A DNA stretch of 64,000 nucleotides. It comes from Nymphaea colorata. Taxonomy: Eukaryota > Streptophyta > Magnoliopsida > Nymphaeales > Nymphaeaceae. Under the pieces are notes generated by a model. That model ran no database searches and was not told where the DNA came from. It worked only from the letters and a program-made list of their open reading frames with translations. Shown piece by piece: positions 1-13,570 of the stretch (positions are counted from its first letter, which is position 1; each line of letters begins with the position of its first letter). The position numbers and the translations under genes were made by a program. The stretch spans positions 21,138,848-21,202,847 of the forward strand of contig NC_045141.1 of NCBI RefSeq assembly GCF_008831285.2, read 5' to 3'.

Positions 1-2416
1 TTTCACTCACCCGCTTTGTAAAGGGTGTTTGATGAACTTGAAAAAGTTCAAGAAGGGTAACCCGTACCATTTCTCCATCAAACGCCCCCTAAAGTTCCTT
101 TAATTGGTCAAAAGTGGGGGTCACAATTGTATAATATAACTTTTTTCTAGAACACCAATGTAATCGAAACATAAAAAAAAGCTTTCCATCATGAGTTCGA
201 AGCCCACAAGGGTAATAATATTTTATGCCCATAAGGCAAACCTTATCTTACTAAGTTTTTCTTTATTACAATCTCTCATTCAAGTTGAGAGAAGGCGGCT
301 GTGAAAAGTCATGTTGGCCAATTAAATAAAGTAGAGGAAAAAAATATTTTTTTAAATTAAACCGCGAACAGGAAGTTAACAACCTACCACTTGATTCTTT
401 AAAGAAGGCTCGATTGCCCCTACATTCACCTTACCTTTTCAGGGTTTTGAATTGCATCGAAACGTGAGGTGACGTATACGAGGACACTTTCTATTTGTAA
501 CGTTACAAAACAGGTTTTGTGACCCCAATTATTCATATGATTTGTTGCCCCTTAAAATTAAAGTTAAAAACAACCCAGCCAAAGGAACTGAACATTAATG
601 TGTTTCTTCATTTTAAGAGAAAGAATAAATATTTATAACTAAATAAGGCAAGTTGAAAAAATATAAAACTTAACATTTGCAACCGACCTGCTTGAAGTTG
701 GCGCTTTTACAGGGAGCACAAAAATTGAACATTTTTAGTTGCATCATGTATTGTTTAGATTCAGGTTGAGTTTGGCCTCACTTGAGTCTAAGAGTTGAAC
801 TGTTTGGCCCTCCCCTAAAAAAAACCTTGTCTTCGCCCTTGGTCTTTTGTGCCTCTGCGGCTGTTAGGTAAAAGTTTTGGTTAAAATGTTTAGAAAAGTG
901 AAGCAGCTTGTTCGTAACATTAACATTATAACCAAAAGGGTGCTCTCTCGATAAAGTATGAATAAATATGAACCCTAATTTGCGTGTGAAGAGGAATCTG
1001 AATTGAATGTTTTTGTCTTTTGTATACTTATAAATTACCTAAAGTATCTAAATACAAGAAAATAGAAGAAGTGGTCCTTACTCAGTCCTTAACGTACGTG
1101 AGATTTTAATTTAAAGCTAATCATTTACCTAATTTCAATATTCATATACACCGGTAGATGTGATTTACACCCAATTGGTATTAGAAGGCAAACATGTACT
1201 TTTTGCTTCAAAAATAGTGCTCCGCAATTAATCACAAAAAACCCCATGGATCTCCCAATAACATGAAGTCCTCATTCGATGGAACTCCCTATATCTCTTT
1301 TAAGTTGAACAACATTATTTTTCTGAAAAAAAAATGATAATAATAAAGTTGTGTTTAAATGACGCCCTTAAAAGAAAAGGTTTTCTAAAAATTTAGGTTG
1401 ACAACTTGATTTGTACGTTTGGATAACAAAATAAAAACAATGGTTTCTATGAAAAACTTGGAGCATTTGACCACTTCAAATTTAAAATCTACGGGTTTGA
1501 TGTGGATATGACATGACATACTTTTGCGATCTATAATCAAATTCACGATTCATCAAACTAAGGCTCTTTTAGGTTATCCACACCATTTTAAAAATGTCAT
1601 TTTGTCAAAACTTACTTTTTTACAAAGTCAGTTTTGGCAATCATCCGAACACATTTTAATTGTTGTCTAAAGCCGTGTTTAAGGGCATCCTAAAACGTGC
1701 ACTGTTTGGGAACAGTAACATACTATTATTGTTATATGCCTTACTTATCTGCTTTACTTTTTTGGACATATGTATGAAACAGTAACATACTATTACTTTT
1801 CTAAACAACCCCTTATTAAAGAACATTATAAAAGTGATTAATGAAAAAAACATTGTGTTATTGAAATTCATGTCCCTAAAACAAAGATTTCTTGAACACC
1901 ACGTTCTTACACCAAAACCAAGGATGATTATGAATGTTATTTTTATATCTAATAATTAAACATCAGATACACTGACACAATGTTTTATGAAGCAAGAACA
2001 TCTTACTTTGAAATATGTATTCCACAAACATTGCTTGTGTTTCACGAACACAAATTTCTCTTTGCCGACACCTTTCCATGTGAAACAAAGGAGAAACACA
2101 AATAGACACTATAGACAACCACCAAAGGCTTTGAGCACATCCCAAAAGAATTTTCCCTCTTCTAAAGAAAGAAAAGTGAAATGCAGGCATTTAATAACTC
2201 ACTCAAAATAACTTTTAATGTGATACTCCTACCTTTATATTTCATTTTCTCAAAAAAAAGGTCTTCGTAGGGTCTACTGTTTGGGAGACTTGTCATCATC
2301 ACAGAGAACAATAACGCAACTGGTTTAAACAGTGACGAGTGGTTCGGAATTGTTAACCTTTTGATCCTTTGAAAATGTAGAATAGGCATGAAGTTTCCAG
2401 GAACTTCTGTCCTCTA
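1..2416. other. intergenic, no gene seen
   Basis: AT-rich sequence with many stops in all frames. The longest open frames are about 75 codons and show no recognisable protein. No tRNA or rRNA is seen. It is probably degraded repeat and spacer DNA. Confidence 0.6.
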
Positions 2417-2590
2417 CAGTGGTGGAGTCAGGATTTTTTTTTGCCGAGGAGCAATCGAATCGTTATCGAATCGTTAGCTCAAGTTTGACGTGGGCACCCC
2501 ATATAATTTTTAAGTTATTAAAATTTAAAAATACTTTTGATGGTTGGTACGAAGTGGGGCTTACATCGGCCACAAGTATCTCGGCCACTG
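2417..2590. mobile_element. hAT-type MITE, diverged
   Basis: The left end reads CAGTGGTGGAGTCAGGAT, a variant of the widespread plant terminus CAGTGGCGGAGCCA. The right end closes on GGCCACTG. The flanking 8-mers are GTCCTCTA and GTCCTGAA, matching at 6 of 8 positions, as expected for an aged hAT target duplication. About 174 bp long and non-coding. It shares termini and size with the element at 4728-4906, so the two are probably one family. Confidence 0.6.
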
Positions 2591-4727
2591 GTCCTGAAAT
2601 ATGTGGACATGGAACAGAACTAAGATGCTTGTAACCTTATGCTGGTAATCACTAGGACCTCGACACCACAGATTTGAGATGGAAACCACCTCCCCCCCAC
2701 CCAACTAAAAAAAAAAGAAAATTCCAACTTTAAATCCATGGTTTTTAACATTTAAGTAGATCTTATATTCATGTTAGTTACTAAGATCATCAATTTGTTT
2801 AAAATGAGGGCCTCTCAAAGCACACCTTTTAATGCAGCATCGGATTTAAGATATGAAGCTATCAGCCTTACGGAAATATAATTATTAATAATGATTCGGC
2901 CTTGCGACATTTTGAGTGATGGTGAAATTCATGAATTTTTTGCTCTTCTCTTGGCCCCATTTAGTGTGGTTTACTTGTATGTTTTGAAACTCAAGATTTT
3001 GACGCATGAGATTTTTCCAAAAGCCAACGCAATGCTGACAATAGGGGCTGGGATCAAGCTGACTTGAAGAACAAAATTAATATGCCAAAAATGTTGAAAC
3101 ATGGCCCATAAAAAGCCAAGCCGTTTTTGCCATTAGAAGCAACACTTGGTACTTAAATAAAAATTTTTCATTTTGATCTTCTACCATCTTTTTTGGTGAA
3201 GGAGGAACTCCCCAAAGGCTAGACCAACTTAGTCCTCAATAATTTTACACGCTTCAATGTCAGATCCAAGTTGGTTCGACAAGTCAAGATCTCTGAATTT
3301 CAAGTACATGATCTTAAATTCCTTGTCTGATAGATGTGCTATTTGAGAGAAATGGATTCAACAACCCTTAAGGGGCATTTGATAGTCTCAAATTTAAGAT
3401 CCTTAAGATTTCTTGAGAGCCATGAACTTAAAGTCATACCCTCCCAGCTCCGATCTTCAATATGCCCTTCTTTTAGTGCAAAGAAGTAAAATAAGGATCT
3501 CTTGGATCTTAGGTCAGAACCAAGATCTTTAGTTTGATGAAATATGACTTTTACTATAAATCTTTTGCCATGACAGGAAAAACATACCTATCAGAACAAG
3601 TACACAATAAAAGAATAACGGATCGGCGAGCAGAATAACAAGGTTGAGACTTGACCAACCCCGCGTCTTTAACTTGACACCCTTCACATTCTCCTCTTGC
3701 CGTCGGGTGATGCCCACCGCCCGTCACGCCATTCCTCCTGCACTCGTCTTCGCTAATAAATAAATTAATAAATAAAGAGAAGAAATTCTTGGCCTAAGTA
3801 AGGTGCCAAAGTGTCAGGACGTAAAAATAATTTTCTTTGATAATGTTAATGTTGTTCATTGAAATTATTGCCTACTGCCCAGGCTTTCATATTTACATAT
3901 TCCACATTGATGCCACCACTGAGCAACAAAAGATATATAATGAGCCACATGGGTCAGTACCTCAGGCCCAACCACCATCAACAACCCCATAGCCTCATGC
4001 AGACCCTTCATCTCAATGATAAACAGTCATAAATTGAGGAAGCACTGAACTGCACATTATTGAGCATCCAAAGTTCATGTGATCATTAGAGAAGAACATG
4101 TTGTTGCATGCTTATTATATTTTGCATTGCGCAATTGGATGGTGCTGCAACTCTCACACCATTGGCCAATCATCAAATTTCAAGTAATCCAACTTACCCA
4201 ACTTGCATCTATACATGTATATATTAATGTTGGGTGGGTCACAAGGATTCTTCTCATCTGGTAGGGGGGGCCTGTAAGGAAGACTAAGTCAATATGGAGT
4301 CATAAAATATTATGAGGACCCACTTTTAATGGGTTGGAACTAGGCCTTTTTCATTTTAAAGGAAAACGCTCGGTTAGGAGTGGCTGGTTGGAATTAATTG
4401 TAAAAATGAGCTTGATCAGTACTCTATATTTTTTAATAGAAGTTACACTTTGTTGATCAGATAAGGTTGCAAATTAATGCTTGGATTTGGATCAGATAAA
4501 CACATGAGAAATCAGTTTGGTGTTAAACCAGAGAGTACTTCAAAATGAGAATTAAAGTTAAACCCAAATTTTGAATTGTTATCATAGTCGCTCTTTCATG
4601 GAAATGGAAAGTCTGGTGATTTCGGGTGTGCAGGAAGATTAATCCCACCACTTGAGCGAGAGACAAGAGGCAAAGTCTCCTCCTTCCCTTTGTCCCTCGT
4701 TTTTTTACAAACGTAATCAGTTGGGTT
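2591..4727. other. intergenic, no gene seen
   Basis: AT-rich spacer with no supported gene. Around 3370-3540 a stretch rich in AAGATC/GATCTT words, running from GGGGCATTTGATAG to TAGTTTGATGAA, could be another small non-autonomous DNA element, but I could not define its ends. Confidence 0.45.
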
Positions 4728-4906
4728 CAGTAGCGGAGCTACTTGTTGGCTGGGGTGGGCCCCTGCCCACGCCAGTCCATAAAAAATTTCATTATATTGT
4801 GTTAACTTCAAGTTGTTATGACTCTGAAATTTTATGCAATGCCCACACCAAAGTTGTGTCATCAATGCAAGTGCCCCATGGATGAAAAGTCTTGGCTCCG
4901 CCACTG
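4728..4906. mobile_element. hAT-type MITE with perfect 8-bp target duplication
   Basis: A 179-bp element starting CAGTAGCGGAGCTA and ending TGGCTCCGCCACTG. The ends are imperfect inverted repeats of each other. It is flanked on both sides by GTTGGGTT (4720-4727 and 4907-4914), an 8-bp target-site duplication typical of the hAT superfamily. It has no coding capacity, so it would need a transposase from elsewhere. The exact duplication suggests it is younger than its relative at 2417-2590. Confidence 0.85.
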
Positions 4907-4914
4907 GTTGGGTT

Positions 4915-6300
4915 TCTGGTCGGCAGTAAGGGTAGGTACTTTTTTTTTGGTGGTTGCTAGTAAAAGCTGTTGTATTTCAAGATATTCAGAAAATATAGGA
5001 GGCCCAAGACAAAGGTGAAAACAGAATTTTCAAGAATCATGAAAATTAAAATTTGAAATAGGATTAATGAGCTTTAAATTTTGTGAACATGACAACAAGT
5101 TCCTACTTAAGTCCAATTCGGAGAGCTAAATATATAAAAATTAAGTGTCGAATTGACTAAGTAGTTAAAACATAGGCAGACTGCTGTATCAACCCTCTAC
5201 ATCGGCTTACCCGATGGGGTTGGTGGTGCATTAACAATACGTCCTTAGTTTCATTCCTATGGGTGCTATTCTTCTGAAGGTAGAATGCCACAAACAGTCA
5301 GAAGGTGCGGCGATTCTATCCTAAACAGTAAAAAACAGTGAGCACCTGCACAACTCTAAGGCGAAGGAGCATGTCGGGCTCCAAAGAGGTGGGTCATAAT
5401 CCTCTCTTCAAAATTTTTCTCTTTTTTTTTTTCCTATCAATTGGAATGTACGCGCCACCAAGTCTTAGAAGGACAGCACGATGAAGAAAAAGGCTCAAAA
5501 GACAACATATCCAAGTTTCTGCAACAATATGCTAGAATTCGTACATGATCTAATTTGTCATATTCATCAACCTTTTACTTTAATATATATGCCCACCCAT
5601 GATTCTTCCAGCACTATCCACGTAATATGAACACATATTACCAACATACGAATATGCCAATGGTGGAAAAACCATGCTTTTTTCAGCGGCAACTCTGTTC
5701 ATCACAACTCCGTTTTCTTTTTTGGGATCACATAAACTATACAGATCCAATCTTCATGTCCAAAAATCCTTTAAGTAAACAAAAAATTAAATCATTTCTT
5801 CAAAACCGTCGCCTAAAACCATCCTCCAACACAACTTACAGACCCAAAGGGTTAAAGGAAAATTAAAAATTATATGGAAGACTCGGCAGAACCTTAGCTC
5901 AGTAAGGGCGAAGGTTCTTTCTTCATTTTATATTCATGTATACACAGCACTGGAACGAAGCAACTTACGACGTACTGAATAAAGTTTGGCCGTTGAGTTG
6001 ACCGACAACTGAGATGAAACACATAACAGTCCAAACGATCTACAGGAAAGGAAAGGTGGTGGTCGTGACAGGTGCCCCATGAGTCACCCGCTGAGTTACG
6101 TGCACCGCTGCTGTTGGTCGACACGTACTCACCTAGACGTTTTATTTTTTATGATGCCTAGGAGGAGGTGTCTGCTTTAGTTACTGACGCCTTACCTTCT
6201 CCAACCTCGGTTTAAGAGCACGGTTTACTGCAACATCTTCAGGCATTTAGCTGTAAGATCTTTCTTTCTTTCTTTCTGCCTTGGTTTTCTTTGTTTGAAA
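4915..6300. other. intergenic; possible SINE relic near 5160-5310
   Basis: No gene is supported. At about 5160-5310 the sequence has a tRNA-like layout, with a box B-like TTTCATTCC followed by TATGGGTGCTATTCTT. This resembles the tail side of the SINE-like insertion at 27164-27395. The remainder is spacer leading to the NF-YA promoter. Confidence 0.3.
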
Positions 6301-6304
6301 TATC

Positions 6305-7349
6305 AGAGAGAGAGAGAGAGGGAGGGAGGAGGCAGCAAGCAGAGCCGGAAACAAACAACCCTTGAAAGAGATCTGAATGGGCTTCTGTGGTGCCATACCT
6401 ACCCAACGGAGTAGCGTTTATTTAAATGTGAAGATTAGTTTAGACTCGAAGGAATAAGAGCTTATCCAATGGGATGATGCTCACAGGTAATCACGTTTGG
6501 ATATCCATGAGATTTCATTTGAGTAAATTTTATGGCGTTATTTCACGTGGGGAGCAGAACAATTTGCTCCTAATTGAGATGTACGCCTCGCATTTCTTAA
6601 ATATCTAATCAGAATCAAAATTGAAAAGTTTTTTTGGGTCCAGAAAGGACTTACCCAAGAATCAAAAAGTCGTCGGAGTTGTGTATGATAAGCCGGATTA
6701 TTCGAAGCTTAGATTCGCCGACATAGTCTGAGGAGTGTCACGGTCTTAGATTTGAGTCTGTTCTGCTCGGACCTGAGTTTTGGGGGATCGGTTGAACGGA
6801 TTTCGTGCAGAAGCAGTGTGTTACTCGGAATTGACTCCTTCCTCTTGATGGGTTGTGCTTGTGGAGAGTTGCAGGGAAGAGCGATGTATTTTTATTTTTT
6901 TCCTCATAGGAAGTAATCATAAATTATTAAAGCAAATCATGGTGGGGTTGCTTTGATAAAGTAACTAGAAAATACCCATTGCTGCAATTTGTTTATCTTT
7001 GGCGTGCCGATTGAAAAGAGAAAGAGGGAGTTTAGAGAGAGAGAGAGAGAGAGTATAAGTTGAAGTCACATCAGTGATCGTCTTTCTCGTCTCGGGTCGT
7101 CCGTTTCTGGCAGACCGACGGGAAGAAAGAAGCAAACACAGAGAATCAAAAGAGAGAGAATCAAAAGCCATAGCCAGACAGCCCCTCTTTCTGTCTCTCT
7201 TCCTCCCGCTCTGAATCTCCTTCTCTTCTTTTTTCCTCCTTCTGCACCTGCCTGCCTTGTTCTTCTTTGAGGTTGGTTCGTTGCTCTCGCTTATTCCCTT
7301 TTCCTTTCTTTCTTTTTGAGTTTGTTCCTTCTTCTTGTTTTGGGCGTCG
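6305..7349 (+). promoter_or_regulatory. NF-YA promoter and 5' leader region
   Basis: Upstream region of the NF-YA gene with (AG)n tracts near 6304-6321 and 7034-7053 and a long pyrimidine-rich leader at about 7180-7330. A good donor, CG|GTAAGA, lies at 7349/7350, so a 5'-UTR exon probably ends there and a 5'-UTR intron runs to the acceptor ATGCAG at 8237. The transcription start was not located. Confidence 0.4.
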
Positions 7350-8248
7350 GTAAGAAGAGATTTGGCTCAATTTTTCCCTGCTGGTCCTCAGGATTTGGTG
7401 GATTTCTGTTAACTTTATGGAATTCGTTTTCCGTGCTGGTTGTCAGACTCGGGAATTTGGGTTTGTGCTAGCTTGATGGTTTCTCCTCGTCTGCTCATAT
7501 GGGTGAAGTCTGTTTTCACCCTGATTGTTGATGTCGCGTTTGTCTGCTGTTGTTTCTTCTTATGATTTTTGCTTCGGTTAGTTAGGTAGAACATGCTTCA
7601 CTTTTCATATGGCTACTCTTTACATGCACTCGAAAAAGGTCGTCGAAGTTGTTTTAATGGGTTATTCAATAAACTGCTGAATACCTCGTCCATGAATGGA
7701 AAGGAGAAACGGAGAAGAAGAGGAGAGAAATGAAGCGTGTGCACGCCCTCGCGTGCGTAAGTGATGAGGGGAGGAGGAGCCTGTTCTTGCATGTTTGTGT
7801 ATTGAACAGCCAATCCGCAATCTGTAGATTTAGCATCGTCCTGGCTGCTTTACCCTTTCTTCGGATGGTAATAACTGGAAGAAAAAGGCCCTTACTGATT
7901 GCAAGTGTCAGCTATTGGTCTAGCATCCGACTTCGGCTATCTTCAGTTATTACTCTTTATAAGCTTTTGCAGCTTAACTTGTGTGCTTGTTGCAGTTATT
8001 ACTTTCTTCTTATAGTTCTTCCTTTCCTGATTTAATCATAGGGATGTACCTTCTTAGCAGTGTTTTCTAAAACTCTATACTATTGTGCTTCAACTAGCTC
8101 CGATGCGGATGCAAAAACATGTGAATTATCATGGGATCATTTAGTTTTCCTGTGTAGGTAGATGGAAATTTCATGTTAAAAATCTTGGAATAACCTACTT
8201 CTGATGAAAGTTTCTGCATTCCTCCAAAAAAATGCAGTCTCTGAGCGC

Positions 8249-11174
8249 ATGAAGTCAACAAAAGATGCGGAACATGGTTGCAGTAGCTCTGACTTCAGTT
8301 CTGGTAGCAGATTGAGCAGTCGACCTTGGTGGAGCTCTGCCCCGTCCTCATCTCTACAGCCTGCATGCTCCAAGAACTTGAACTTAAATACTGACTCCCT
8401 GTCCTTCCTTCAAAGTCCTCAGGAGAAAGCAGGAACTAAAGCGTCTTCGATTCTGTCTTTCTGTCATTCTCCTGAGGCAGCTGCTACGACCGAATCTGGT
8501 ACTACTCGAGTAAAACAGGCACTATCCTTGAACTTGGTGCTGTTGATTTCTTTATATTTGTTTCACATGAGTAGCTGCATATGAGAAATTAACAAGTTGA
8601 TGTCTTTCATCAATATTTATCGCTCTGCACAATCTATTTGTGGTCGCTGTTTTCTTGGACCATTTTTTCTGATATTAAACCATGCCATCCTGGTTGATGT
8701 TTTCCTTTCACTTTCCGTTTTCTCCATGTTTCTATTTTTTGTTTTTATTGTGCTTTAAATGTTTTGTCCTTCTCCAATGCCTTCTTGTTCTTTATTGCTA
8801 TGATTTGAGCAACTTTATGTTAATCTACCTCAAAAATGCAGGAAATTTACCATTTCCAATTTTGTGTGTCTGCTTGTCCAGGTTGATTGATACTACATAT
8901 ATTGTAGAAGGTCGGGTAGGCCTTTGTATGCTTTTTGATGATAATAAATGCTAGGCCGTACTATCTTTACCTCGTTGGACATAGTATTGTTAGCTAATTC
9001 ATGTGCAAGGACCTCCAGTTAGCTTGGCCCAAACGGGAAGGGCGTTGTTGTGAGTTTCAATTTGCTTGTACTTCACCTTTTTGTAGGTTTTATAGATGTC
9101 AATATGTTTCACTTTTGCGTTAAATTTTTTGAGTTATCTTCATCATTTGCCAGTCACATGACTTGAGCTGAATGAACTTGAGCTAGGCATGTCCTTATGT
9201 AGCCCTTCCAATTACAATTAGGTTGTTAATTATAGGAACAGCAGCATCTTACTTGCTTATGTTGAGTGCAATAACGAGCAATGCACTTCTGCAGTTGAAT
9301 CTCCAATGATCAGAAGGCGTTTTCTCTGTTTTCACAATATTATTTAATTGCTCTACATATCTCTGCAGATATTTGTTCACACCTAGTGAACCACATGATG
9401 ATTTTGTAATCTTGCCCATAGTTTTTTTTTTTTTTTAAAAAAAAAGAACCAAACTCTACTTAGTTAAACATTGAGGATCAATTTTTTTCTTTTGGTTTGT
9501 GCTATTGTATCTTGTAGGCATCAACGTGTGGCAAATAGCCTGCTGGGGCTGGACTAGTCTTGGGGTGGAGCCCCATAACGTGAAGCATTCCTTGCATGCC
9601 TTTTCCTTTTCACATGTTGATGATGCAGCCCTTTTACCCAAATTATGAAATTTGTTATTTGTACATTGTGATGAAAGTTATGGTTTTCTCGACAGTCACT
9701 AATAAAGGCAAACTGTGGATCTTGTTTGCCTACTCCTTAATCATACTGTTCCTATGATCCAGGTGATTCTCTAACGCATATGAAGGTTATCCCTTGTCCA
9801 ATCAGTATGGGAATTTCTTTGGAGAATTCTGAAGCTTATCCACCTTCATGTGGGGAATATATGCATTCAGTTGTAAGTTAGAAACTTAGAACTATGGGAA
9901 GATTGGCTGCAATAGTTTCTTTGCTCCAAAATTTGACTTTCTGCGCTATCATGTGCTCTCTTAGGTGCAAGTATCTCAGTCCTGTTCCAATCCATACTTT
10001 GGCAGTATGCTGACGCCATGTACACCTCAAGTTATGGTACATCAACTTCTCTTCTATCTGCATTTCAGGTTTCAACTTTCAAGCTTGAACTTGCAAAGCA
10101 ACTCAGAGATGCTAGCAGTTCCAACATGTTATAAAATCTTAAGAATACATTTCTCATCTGTTATAAGTTGATCTTTGGTGGTTTTCACTGCCAAAACTAT
10201 AGCTGATAACATTGCTTTTCTCTTGGAGACCAGCAGAACATTAAGCTAGGTTTGTGGAAATGTTCCAATTTTAGGGCCATAAACTATTTTCCTTGCAGGC
10301 AGAGGAAGATGACTGCATGATTTTTGTGCAAATTGCTTGCATAATAATGAAAATATCCAAATAGACTGCATATTCTTAATAGAAATACACATATATAATA
10401 GTATTTTTATATATTTTATGTTATTTTTATTTTAATTTGCTTATAAAAAGCGTGTATGAGTATGCACATGCAACAAACAAAATAACTGCATTCTCATGTG
10501 CTGGCCTTTGATCCACCTTTCAAATACAAGTTGAAATTTTTCATCAGGTGTACCTCCTAGAATCTGTTTGCACTGTCTCATGATTCTCATCCCAAAGTTG
10601 ATAGTGGTCTAGGATGCAGTTGACTCTCTTCATATCACTTGTGCATAAAGCATCTCAATTGTTAAAGGGGATTGCATCAAAACTATAGTTCGTTTTTATT
10701 CACTTAAACTTGTGGTTGCATGTCTAATATATGCCTGTTGATTTTTCCAGTTTCATTCGCAAACACTGGCACTTCAACATGGACGGGTGCTTTTGCCTCT
10801 AGATTTGACGGAAGAACCAGTTTATGTTAATGCAAAACAATATCGAGCAATACTTAGGCGCAGACAGTTTCGTGCCAAGTTAGAAGCTGAGAACAAACTA
10901 GTGAAGTCCAGAAAGGTATTCTTTTCTAATATTTGTTTTTAAGCTCTCCATATTTATATTCTTGTTATGTCTAGTAGAATATTTGGCTGGCTGCTTTCTG
11001 GAACTAGGTCACGGCTATCATTAGTTCTCATCTTCATTAGTTGGTCAAAGTGAATTGAGTTTGTTTTGCATATCAGTATAGTTATGTAACTAGGTGCAGC
11101 ACACCTGTATGACATGGTGCGATGCAGTTTGCATTACAGGTCCGGATCTGGACCCGTTCAAGAAGTCGATGAAT

Positions 11175-11224
<50 letters not shown>

Positions 11225-12517
11225 GAAGGGTTTTTTTTTTGGTTGGGGTGTGTCATGTGTGCGTGTGTTGTGAGGCTGTATATGATAGAACCCATCCACT
11301 TGCTCTTTGTTTGTATGTAATTTACTTTTACCACCTTGCTTTTCTTTTTATCTTTCTATGCTAGCATCAAAGTTTTGTTAGTAAGCGGAAGCAGTCATGG
11401 GGTCAGAAGTTAGATATAGAAGTTTAGAACATGGCAACCTGTTTATTTGCTTTACTGAAATGGCCATGGTTATCTCCTACATCTATACTGAAATACAACC
11501 ATGTCGGTGGTGATCATATGTGACCAGATGAGTGAGAAATGCGGTTACAGAAAGTGGCTCTTTAGACCACATTTCTTATTACATATTTTCTACAGTCTTT
11601 GAGCTCAACTTGTGGATGTGTCTGGTCTTGGATTATATTGGATTACGATGAGTTTCCTGGTCGTGTTTACTCTCTGAAACATGTTCAACATTCAAAAGTC
11701 TTAATTTGGATTTTATCTTTCTCCCCTTTCTTTCTGTTTCTTTTCAATGGGAGTCATTCATTCTCTGTCGTGGATGTTGGTCGGCAAACAGCTGCTCACC
11801 GATAGACTTCAGGTGTACTTGTAATTATTGCCGACAGACTGTTCTGGTCTTATGCCCTCCCATATCTTCTTCTGTTTGAGACGTGCTAAATGCACCCAAC
11901 TTAAAGTACGTCTTGACGTTCATCTTTCACGTTTTTGGTTCATATATTGGTTTCACTACAAGTCTACCTCAAAATGGATATTCGTATGTCCATGGAATTA
12001 TTAGAACATGATATAGTCTTTGTGATTGATTTATCCGTATTTGATATGATATTTTGAGGGTAAGATGCTTTCTATGCAATCTGTCTATGAGCTTGTAAGC
12101 TGTATCTTCCATCTTTTCTGATACCTGTCAATTCTACCTGAACCTATAAGCCCGTCTTTTCTATTTGTGGCATTTACTGTATTTGCTTCTCCTAACCAAT
12201 TCCTTCTGCTGTGGTGATGGGTATCCCATCAGCCTTATCTTCACGAATCTCGTCATCTTCATGCACTGAAGCGAGCTCGTGGCTGTGGAGGCCGATTTCT
12301 GAACACTAAGAAGAACCCTGAAATTTCAGATGCCGCTCCTCCCGAGCCTGGCAGCTCATCTTCTGATGTTGTGCAGTCGGAAAATGGAAATGCAAGTTGT
12401 TTAGATGGTGCAAGAAATAGTTCAGAGGTGAGCAGTAATCTGGAACTGTGCTCTGGAATGTTCGGCCGGTATTACAATTCGGTTGACTATACACACGGTC
12501 TTCAACAGCATTTCTAG
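8249..12517 (+). CDS. NF-YA: NF-YA subunit of the CCAAT-binding transcription factor
   Basis: Five coding exons (8249-8498, 9763-9872, 9965-10036, 10751-10915, 12233-12517) join in phase to 293 codons plus stop. NF-YA binds the CCAAT box in the nucleus after docking on the NF-YB/NF-YC dimer. The conserved core is at residues 165-226. It opens with [11 protein letters not shown] and [10 protein letters not shown], the subunit-interaction helix, and continues with the DNA-binding part [19 protein letters not shown] and GGRFLNTKK. The 19-residue stretch that normally begins [10 protein letters not shown] is split by an intron exactly between K and P. The N-terminal part is Ser-rich and poorly conserved, as usual for the family, and length is typical. 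The exon-1 donor (GTACTA) is weak but is the only one that keeps phase. The start is the first ATG after the exon's acceptor at 8237. A miR169-like site follows in the 3' UTR. Confidence 0.93.
11178..11221 (+). repeat. (GA)n microsatellite
   Basis: About 44 bp of uninterrupted GA dinucleotides in the fourth coding intron of the NF-YA gene. Confidence 0.9.
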
Positions 12518-12657
12518 CCTTCAGCCCGTCTTTCCTGGCAAGATGCTTTTCATGGACAAATCCGGTGACTGGTTAACTTACCGGTAATCGTGGGGACTGT
12601 GGCGGTCAATGTCTTGCCTGAAAAACCGCTTGACTTCGTTTCCAAGAAGTATGGTGG

Positions 12658-12678
12658 TTGGCAAATCATCCTTGGCTT
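12658..12678 (+). promoter_or_regulatory. miR169-like target site in NF-YA 3' UTR
   Basis: The stretch GGCAAATCATCCTTGGCTT lies 140 bp after the NF-YA stop. Recalled mature miR169 (CAGCCAAGGAUGACUUGCCGG) pairs along nearly all of it, including the seed and the cleavage region; differences are at the two ends and one internal A. miR169 repression of NF-YA through a 3'-UTR site is established in plants. The site's placement supports the stop codon at 12515-12517. Confidence 0.85.
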
Positions 12679-13570
12679 TTTTTTTTTCTTTCTTCCTTTC
12701 TCTGCCACTCGGTTTATTTAGGTCAACCTCTGTTTTCTGTTTCAAACATCAAATGATGCTGTTAGAAAAATTAACTGGTAAGCATCAGTCTTTGTCAAAC
12801 GACATATTTGAGTTCTGATTTCATATGTTCATATTTGTTTTGCTTGCTTGCTCTTTAATTGCTCTCTTTGTTTTCCTCCTTTTAATTGTCCTCTCAGAGG
12901 CTCCCTTAGCTCGTTGATTCGGCAGGTGGATGCTGTTGACCGTTGGTTTCTTTCCATTGTGAATTTGAACAGAGCCCGGTGAAAACGGGTTCAACCAAAG
13001 ATCTATGAACAGTGGAGGAGGTGATTATTGAGGGGACTAGCTTCGCTACTCCGATTGAGTACCCTTTCTGGTTATTAAGATAAAATTTGTTTAAGAGCTA
13101 CTAATTGGCTAACTCAAATTGGTACATGTAAGTACGAGCTATGGCTAAGTACGAGCAAATTGGTCATTGTTTGACTCCTCTTCTGGGGTGATCTAGTGAA
13201 AAGCCACAAGCAAGGTGTTGTAGAGGATGATGTTCCTTCTCAAGTAGGGTTTATTCAAAAGTCACAAGGTTTCTGCGGTGCGGGAGATTGATTATCTCTC
13301 AATGAATTGCCACAAGTAGCGCCAGTAGAAAAAGGAAAACAGCAAGGGCGCATCATTTGAATACCAAACCAAGCTTCAAAAAGAGGGGAGATGAGAATTC
13401 TCATCTACATGTAAATAGATCATTTTCATAATCTCACAATTTCGAGCCCTGTTAATAAATTGAGAGAGCCAGAAACAAGCTCAGGCGACTGGTTGCCAGC
13501 AGGCCTCTGGCAAGAAACGATTGGAAACATATTAACAATCTCGTGGAAGAGATTGACACGATTCTAGCTC

